From the NCBI RefSeq assembly GCF_003095655.1, contig NZ_CP029151.1, forward strand, positions 1,363,001-1,427,000: 64,000 bases of DNA, read 5' to 3'. The notes under the pieces are model-generated. The model was given only the letters and a program-made list of their open reading frames with translations, was not told where the DNA came from and did no database searches. The position numbers and the translations under genes were made by a program. This document shows positions 58,899-64,000 of this stretch, piece after piece. The stretch comes from Dokdonia sp. Dokd-P16. GTDB taxonomy: Bacteria > Bacteroidota > Bacteroidia > Flavobacteriales > Flavobacteriaceae. Each line of letters opens with the position of its first letter. Position 1 is the first letter of the stretch.

Positions 58899-60533
58899 AT
58901 GTTAGTAAAATTTCCAAAGAGATACTATCTCGTTTTTGCATTTCTTGCACTCATAACGGCAATTGCTGTTTATTGGGGTACATCCCGCATAATACAACAA
59001 GAGGAAGCTGCTCGTACACTTAACTTAGAAAGAGCAAATAGAGAAGCTGCAAAGGAATTTCAAGAAGCTCTTAACAATTATGCAACTCTAATTTCTGGAG
59101 TAAAAAGTTATATTGAAATATCTAATGGGAGCTTTACTGAGAACGATATATCTTCCTTTATAGAACGGCAGCTAGGTGGACTTATCATGGAACGTCCCTT
59201 TAGTGTTTCATATATTGATACGAGCCATATTTTTATTTTTGACTTTACCATGCAGCCTGTACCTAATGCACAATTAGTAGGTACTTCTATAGGTAAAATT
59301 ATAGGTAAGGAAGGAATGTCAAGAATGGACTCTTTAATGCGTAAGAGTGATTTTTATGCCTCAGACCCCACAAATTTATTAGAAGGTAGAGTAGGGCTTC
59401 CGCTAGGGTTTGGTGTTTTGGACAGCCTCGGTAATTCTCTAGGCTACATTACAAGTATTGCAGAGTTTGCCCCTATTTTAGATAAAGCTTATGTTCATAA
59501 TAACAAAGAGGATTTTGTTTTTAGGTTTAAGAGTAGTAACGGTAATTACTTTGATCGTAGTAGAGCCCATAATGGACAAAAAATATACTCTGTAAATGAG
59601 GACCCAGAGTTTTTTAAAAACTTCGATGTTAGTGAAGAAACCTATATTTCCAGTGTAGTCCCTTTTTACAATAAGGAATTTATGTTAAGCACCGCCTATA
59701 AGAAGTCTCATGAAGGTTTCTTAGCACTAGGCGTTACATCATGTTTATGGTATCTCGCCATATTAGGATTTATGTTCTTTTTAATAAGTCAGTATTATTT
59801 GTACGAGCGTAAGAATAAAATTATTGCATCACAAAAAGTTAGACTCTCAGAGCTTGTAGCTACAAAAAATAAGTTTTTCTCAATTTTAGCAAATGACCTT
59901 AGAGGTCCTCTATCATCCGTAATAAACTTTCTAGATGTATTAAAAGTAGAACACGCAAATAACAGTCAAACCACCACGATAATAAATTCTCTTGAAGACT
60001 CTAGCCGAAACAGTATTTCATTACTTGACAACCTTCTAAAATGGTCAAAACTGCAAACAGAGCAAGTCGAGTTTACTCCTGTTGCATTAGATATCATGTC
60101 TATTACAAAAGATCAAATCAAAATACAAAACCACGCTCTTCAAAGCAAAGGGATCAACATACGTCTAGAGTCAAGTTTTAAAGGTGAAGTAGTAGGAGAT
60201 AAGAATATGGTGGCGACCATAATTAGAAATTTACTGTCTAATGCAATTAAGTTTTCGCACGATAATGATATCATAGTGATTGAGCTTACAAGGCTAGATA
60301 ATAAGTTTGTTTTTAGTATTGAAGATAACGGAATAGGGATTCCAGAATATGACAAGCAACGTCTTTTTGATCTAACTGAGATTACGAGTCGGGTGGGCAC
60401 TAGAAACGAAAAGGGTTCAGGTCTAGGACTAGTTTTAAGTAATGAGTATCTCAAGGCTCATAAAGGAGAATTACATATTGAAAGTGAAGATGGTAAGGGA
60501 ACTCTCGTTACATTCACATTGCCTCTAGATTAA
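58899..60533 (+). CDS. Membrane sensor histidine kinase homologue with Asn in place of the phospho-acceptor His
   Basis: A 544-residue protein: first membrane helix (about 9-30), a CHASE-like periplasmic sensor (about 40-260), second helix (about 268-300), then a kinase core. The H-box reads KNKFFSILANDLRGPLSSVI, where relatives have IAHDLRGPL; codon AAT at 59892-59894 gives Asn332 instead of the His that normally takes the phosphate. The ATPase half looks intact: N box NLLSNAIKFSHD, G1 IEDNGIGIPEYD, G2 GSGLGLVLSNEYL. No response regulator gene is adjacent. It may act by ATP binding or by partner interaction rather than by phosphotransfer. Confidence 0.85.
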   Translation: MLVKFPKRYYLVFAFLALITAIAVYWGTSRIIQQEEAARTLNLERANREAAKEFQEALNNYATLISGVKSYIEISNGSFTENDISSFIERQLGGLIMERPFSVSYIDTSHIFIFDFTMQPVPNAQLVGTSIGKIIGKEGMSRMDSLMRKSDFYASDPTNLLEGRVGLPLGFGVLDSLGNSLGYITSIAEFAPILDKAYVHNNKEDFVFRFKSSNGNYFDRSRAHNGQKIYSVNEDPEFFKNFDVSEETYISSVVPFYNKEFMLSTAYKKSHEGFLALGVTSCLWYLAILGFMFFLISQYYLYERKNKIIASQKVRLSELVATKNKFFSILANDLRGPLSSVINFLDVLKVEHANNSQTTTIINSLEDSSRNSISLLDNLLKWSKLQTEQVEFTPVALDIMSITKDQIKIQNHALQSKGINIRLESSFKGEVVGDKNMVATIIRNLLSNAIKFSHDNDIIVIELTRLDNKFVFSIEDNGIGIPEYDKQRLFDLTEITSRVGTRNEKGSGLGLVLSNEYLKAHKGELHIESEDGKGTLVTFTLPLD

Positions 60534-60638
60534 ATACTTTACAATTTCTAGCGAAAACGTTTACGTAACTTTAATACCTCTCACGTATTCCTTCGGATGC
60601 TTCTTTGTATCTTTCTAACTTGCTTAAACGTTATGGGA

Positions 60639-61115
60639 ATGTATAAAATTCTTTTGGAAGACTCCATTGGTTATGACTTTACGCTCATAGCTATACATGG
60701 TTCTTTAGAGCCATATTTCTTGGCATACTTACTTAATAAGAATCTTGGATTACGACTATCTCGTTCTCGTGAAGACCTCATTATTGGTAATCGAGAAGAA
60801 GAGGCAAGCTATCCCTTTTTTGAATTTAATGATGAACATCAGTATGTAGACTACTACGTATTATCAAATAAGACAAAGATAGAAGTAGAAGCTAAAGCTG
60901 TTATAGGTCTTTTTGAATCAGAGAAAACACTCAAGACTACCTACTTTATTCCAGAGATGCCACAAGTAGATTATTTTATAAAAGTAGTTGAGGATGGTAA
61001 CGCTTTCGCGAAAGCTAAAGCACTAAAAATTCTCAATCAAATATCACATATTGTTACCGCTTACGAAGTAGATGTAAGCTCATTAAAAAATAAAGAACAC
61101 TTAATTTTTGAATAA
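60639..61115 (+). CDS. IPExxxVDY family protein
   Basis: About 158 residues from ATG 60639 (MYKILLEDSIGYDFTLIAIH). It has the defining motif FIPEMPQVDYFIKVVED that names this Bacteroidota family, whose function is unknown. It is cytoplasmic and overlaps the pyruvate kinase start by 1 bp, a conserved pairing as I recall, which hints at a link to glycolysis or its control. A palindrome copy encodes AFAKA just after the motif. An upstream in-frame ATG at 60597 would add a hydrophobic stretch not seen in the family; ATG 60633 is also possible. Confidence 0.85.
   Translation: MYKILLEDSIGYDFTLIAIHGSLEPYFLAYLLNKNLGLRLSRSREDLIIGNREEEASYPFFEFNDEHQYVDYYVLSNKTKIEVEAKAVIGLFESEKTLKTTYFIPEMPQVDYFIKVVEDGNAFAKAKALKILNQISHIVTAYEVDVSSLKNKEHLIFE
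61001..61015. repeat. Palindrome CGCTTTCGCGAAAGC inside the IPExxxVDY gene
   Basis: 15 of 16 bases, read as Ala-Phe-Ala-Lys-Ala, after the IPExxxVDY motif. Confidence 0.95.
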
Positions 61116-62542
61116 TGCAGAAAAGAAAAAAAACCAAGATAGTTGCAACCTTAGGGCCAGCAACTAGTAAGCGACAAGTATTGCTAGACATGATGAATGC
61201 AGGAGTAGATGTATTCCGCATTAACTTTTCACATGCAGACTATGAAGATGTTAAGGAGCGCGTAGCTATGATACGTGAACTAAGCGAAGAGACTGGGTAT
61301 AACACATCAATACTAGCAGATTTGCAAGGGCCAAAACTTCGTATAGGAAAAATGAAGGAAGAGGTAGTTGTAAATCCTGGAGATAAAATTACGTTCTCAA
61401 CAGAAAGCGAATTTGAAGGAACAAAGGATCGTGTTTATATGAATTATAAGCAGTTTCCTCGTGACGTAAAAGCAGGTGAGCGCATTTTACTAGATGATGG
61501 TAAATTAATGTTTCAAGTAGATAAAACTGATGGTAAAACTGAAGTTGAAGCTACTGTAATTCAAGGAGGACCGTTACGTTCTAAAAAAGGGGTGAACTTA
61601 CCTAATACAGATATATCACTTCCAGCACTTACTAAAAAAGACGTAAAAGATGCAATTTTTGCATTAGGACTTAAGGTAGACTGGATGGCACTTTCTTTTG
61701 TAAGACATGCAGAAGACTTGCAGCAACTACAAGAGTTGATTAAAAAGCACTCTGATCATAAAGTACCAATCATTGCCAAAATTGAAAAGCCAGAGGCTGT
61801 AGCAAATATTGATAAGATAGTTGCTTATTGTGACGCTTTAATGGTGGCGCGTGGAGATCTAGGTGTAGAAATCCCAGCACATGAGGTACCGTTAGTGCAA
61901 AAGCAATTAGTGTTGCGCGCAAAAAGAGCAAGAATACCAGTAATCATTGCTACACAAATGATGGAAACAATGATTTCTAGCCTTACGCCTACACGTGCTG
62001 AGGTAAATGACGTTGCAAACTCTGTAATGGACGGAGCAGACGCAGTAATGCTCTCTGGAGAAACTTCTGTAGGTCAATATCCAGTACAGGTTATTGAAAA
62101 GATGGCTTCTATATGTCGTAATGTAGAGGATTCAGATCTTATAAAAGTCCCGCAGGCACCACCACATATTAAGACTAAACGTTACATTACTAAAGCAATA
62201 TGTTATCACGCGGCTCACATGGCAGACGAGATAGATGCAAAAGCAATTACTACCTTAACAAATAGTGGTTACACAGCTTTTCAAATCTCGGCATGGAGAC
62301 CGTCATCTCATATTCTTGTATTTACATCAAACAAGCGCATACTTACACAGCTTAATCTATTATGGGGTGTAAAAGCACTGTTTTATGACAAGTTCGTAAG
62401 TACAGATGAGACGGTAGAAGATATTAGACAAATGGCTTTAAATACAGAATTAGTAGATAAAGGAGATATGCTTATCAATCTTGTGGCAATGCCATTACTA
62501 GATAAAGGAATGGTTAATACACTTCGAGTTTCTGAGGCGTAA
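61115..62542 (+). CDS. pyk: Pyruvate kinase
   Basis: A 475-residue glycolytic enzyme that makes pyruvate and ATP from phosphoenolpyruvate and ADP. N-terminal KIVATLGPATS, DVFRINFSHADYED, the active-site stretch VPIIAKIEKPEAVANIDKIV (catalytic Lys) and MVARGDLGVEIPAHEVPLVQ, and VNDVANSVMDGADAVMLSGE are all present, with the C-terminal allosteric domain complete. Cotranscribed with the IPExxxVDY gene (1 bp overlap). Confidence 0.97.
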   Translation: MQKRKKTKIVATLGPATSKRQVLLDMMNAGVDVFRINFSHADYEDVKERVAMIRELSEETGYNTSILADLQGPKLRIGKMKEEVVVNPGDKITFSTESEFEGTKDRVYMNYKQFPRDVKAGERILLDDGKLMFQVDKTDGKTEVEATVIQGGPLRSKKGVNLPNTDISLPALTKKDVKDAIFALGLKVDWMALSFVRHAEDLQQLQELIKKHSDHKVPIIAKIEKPEAVANIDKIVAYCDALMVARGDLGVEIPAHEVPLVQKQLVLRAKRARIPVIIATQMMETMISSLTPTRAEVNDVANSVMDGADAVMLSGETSVGQYPVQVIEKMASICRNVEDSDLIKVPQAPPHIKTKRYITKAICYHAAHMADEIDAKAITTLTNSGYTAFQISAWRPSSHILVFTSNKRILTQLNLLWGVKALFYDKFVSTDETVEDIRQMALNTELVDKGDMLINLVAMPLLDKGMVNTLRVSEA

Positions 62543-62560
62543 TTATCTGTATAGTGCATA

Positions 62561-62591
62561 AAAATAGGGTAGCCAGCGGCTACCCTATTTT
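62561..62591. terminator. Bidirectional terminator between pyk and the SH3b lipoprotein gene
   Basis: Perfect 14-bp stem AAAATAGGGTAGCC (62561-62574) and GGCTACCCTATTTT (62578-62591) with a 3-base loop, between convergent genes. Confidence 0.9.
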
Positions 62592-62603
62592 AGTTAATGA
62601 GAT

Positions 62604-63374
62604 TTATAGAGACATTTCTTCCTCTGTAATGACAAAAGCATTATTAGATTTTTTAATCATAACAGTGCGCTTATAATCTCTTAGCGAATAGGAGTAGGTA
62701 ATATTTGCTATATCACCCTTAGGAGTAATATTGATAGTAAGTTGATCAGTTTGTGTACGATCTCTTTTATCCCCATTTATGATAGTCACTGTTTCTTTTC
62801 TATTTGAAAGTTCAGGATTTATCCCTTTAGGAAGATTAAAGAGACGTTGAGAAATTCGGTATGCTTCATTCCAGTTTTTTGCAGGAAGCTCTAGCGTTGT
62901 AGTCATTCCATAATCCTCTCCCTTTTTATTAGCTTTCTTTAATACTTTAATAGGGCGTTCTGGAGTGCTTATGCGGTTTGTGTATGCTTCTAGATCTTCA
63001 TTTGGTTGCGGTGGAGCAAGCGACGTTAAATAGCCATTAAAAGCAAAGCCTGTTGCACCTTGATAGTTCACTTCTATCATCTCACCAGTAATTCCATCTA
63101 CGGTCATTTCTGTGTGCTCAGGATTACTTAATAGGGATACCTGTGCACCATAAGGAAGTGTGAGAATTTTTTTTGAGGTGAGATTTGTTCCAGATCTTAG
63201 TGATAAACCAGAGGAGGAATTCACATAAAAGTGAGTTGGAGTCGCGAGAACTTTTGGAGTTGTGATGGCAAGATTTTCTTGAGTAGAGTGTTCACTCTTA
63301 TTTTCTGTTGAAGAATCACAGCTTAAAAAGATAGTGAAGCAAATTGCGGAGAGGATGATGGTGTTGATTTTCAT
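62604..63374 (-). CDS. Lipoprotein with bacterial SH3 domain
   Basis: A 256-residue lipoprotein (signal MKINTIILSAICFTIFLSC, lipid Cys19). Residues about 45-115 form an SH3b domain (FYVNSSSGLSLRSGTNLTSK, then ILTLPYGAQVSLLS and GFAFNGYLTSL), which often binds cell-wall peptides. The rest (about 140-256) is beta-rich with no family I know (VTIINGDKRDRTQTDQLTIN). The role is probably structural or sensory in the envelope. Confidence 0.8.
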   Translation of the reverse strand: MKINTIILSAICFTIFLSCDSSTENKSEHSTQENLAITTPKVLATPTHFYVNSSSGLSLRSGTNLTSKKILTLPYGAQVSLLSNPEHTEMTVDGITGEMIEVNYQGATGFAFNGYLTSLAPPQPNEDLEAYTNRISTPERPIKVLKKANKKGEDYGMTTTLELPAKNWNEAYRISQRLFNLPKGINPELSNRKETVTIINGDKRDRTQTDQLTINITPKGDIANITYSYSLRDYKRTVMIKKSNNAFVITEEEMSL

Positions 63375-63506
63375 GATGAATGAGTTTTTAGATTAAACAT
63401 TTATCAATAGAAACCACGATATGTGCCAAATATTAAATCGAAAAGGTTAAAAAAATGGTAAAAACCCAACAACGTGCGGACTATTTAAATATTGCTTAAG
63501 AATTGT

Positions 63507-64000
63507 TTAAAATTCGTAACCTAGACTTATAAACCACTCACTACGTTTAACTTCTGGGCTATAGGTATATTTAAGTCGCAAAGGTCCAAGTAGCGTTTCA
63601 GAGCCATACCCTAGAGAATAACCAGAAAATGTAGCCGGTGGCAACCAGTTGTCTGGATTGTCAAAAATATCGTAACCCACATTTGCAAAGTTTGCCGAGA
63701 GGTTGAGGTGGTTTTTTGGGAAAACCTCAAAATCAACTTCAAATAGTGCTTTTACATAGCCATCTCCAGCAATACTTAAGTAATCATATCCTAAGAAGGG
63801 GACAATGTTATTTACTTTCTTTGCGCCATAACCTCCTAAGAAAAAGTCGAGAGAATTATTATCTGCTCCACCTACTTTAAAGCCTCCTGCCGCCTCAACA
63901 GTAGCGGTAAATACATTACCTATACTACCAGCATATTTAATACGTGCATTTGCAACCCCAAACTCTGTAAAATCATTATTATAATCTGATGAGGCTAGAA
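63507..64000 (-). CDS. Patatin-like phospholipase with outer-membrane barrel, C-terminal part (cut by window edge)
   Basis: The reverse strand from the window edge to TAA at 63507 stays open for 164 codons. It reads as amphipathic beta strands, with FFLGGYGAKKVNNIVPFLGY, FEVFPKNHLNLSANFANVGY and a final SEWFISLGYEF ending in the aromatic residue typical of outer-membrane barrels. The text pattern (GGYG...NNxVPFxGYD, PKNHLNxSANFANV, GYGSETLLGPL) matches the BamA-like barrel after a patatin domain in Flavobacteriia; the enzymatic part is outside the window. A plain BamA/TamA-type protein is the alternative. Confidence 0.7.
   Translation of the reverse strand, partial: LASSDYNNDFTEFGVANARIKYAGSIGNVFTATVEAAGGFKVGGADNNSLDFFLGGYGAKKVNNIVPFLGYDYLSIAGDGYVKALFEVDFEVFPKNHLNLSANFANVGYDIFDNPDNWLPPATFSGYSLGYGSETLLGPLRLKYTYSPEVKRSEWFISLGYEF

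Noticed and set aside
266-61015. The palindrome as a set of transcription terminators
   Set aside because: Most copies lie inside genes and none has a T-tract behind the stem; stem without loop is unlikely to act as a terminator.
1-64000. CRISPR arrays, insertion sequences or phage structural genes
   Set aside because: No regularly spaced direct-repeat array, transposase or virion gene was seen on either strand.

Overview
The window looks like chromosome from a marine flavobacterium (Bacteroidota, Flavobacteriia; possibly near Dokdonia/Krokinobacter, from memory only). Supporting signs are AT-rich DNA, TAnnTTTG-type -7 promoter boxes, a lineage-typical protein set (DUF4349, IPExxxVDY, HYC-type Cys-rich protein, thrombospondin-repeat OmpA, patatin with outer-membrane barrel), many lipoproteins and almost no Shine-Dalgarno sequences.

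Layout. Positions 1-15062 are mostly core genes: rnpA-DUF4349-S41 protease; a umuDC-like pair whose UmuD has lost its catalytic residues, followed by two unknown genes and a stranded second copy of the umuC 3' end; an M1 peptidase, a subtilase lipoprotein and an MBL-fold hydrolase; a Na+/H+ antiporter, a MATE exporter, a GNAT acetyltransferase and a universal stress protein. A tRNA-Ala(GGC) follows at 15076-15152.

Positions 15105-41902 form one integrated mobilizable element of about 26.8 kb inserted in the tRNA gene. It has an 18-bp att core at each end, a displaced tRNA 3' fragment at the right end, matching tandem arm-type repeats inside both ends, and a tyrosine recombinase at the right end. 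Its cargo is heavy-metal resistance: a Cu/Ag-type module (HYC protein, CusA, CusC, DUF3347 lipoprotein, permease, HMA-MauE fusion, DUF305, CusB), then a Zn/Cd/Co-type module (His-rich protein, CzcA-CzcC fusion, CzcB, short CDF exporter, Fur-family regulator, SpoIIAA-like protein, broken DUF3703 gene, ZntA-like P-type ATPase). Its mobility module is an excisionase-like HTH protein, VapE-type ATPase, iteron-like array, toprim primase, candidate oriT, MobC, relaxase, small membrane protein and integrase. No type IV secretion genes are visible, so it looks mobilizable rather than self-transmissible.

Positions 41903-64000 return to core genes: AddB-like and AddA-like recombination proteins flanking OmpA and kbl, sodA, purF, a PfkB kinase, rnhA, purN, acpP-fabF-rnc, a histidine kinase without its phospho-acceptor histidine, an IPExxxVDY protein and pyk, a lipoprotein, and the C-terminus of a patatin/outer-membrane protein.

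The strongest unexplained signal is a short perfect palindrome, GCTTTCGCGAAAGC (usually extended to CGCTTTCGCGAAAGCG), present in 21 exact copies, in genes and between them, inside and outside the element. Inside genes it is mostly read as Ala-Phe-Ala-Lys-Ala, and in three secreted proteins or domains it forms the signal-peptidase site. It behaves like a highly iterated palindrome (compare HIP1 of cyanobacteria); I do not know a function for it. All calls were made by eye; no database search was run.
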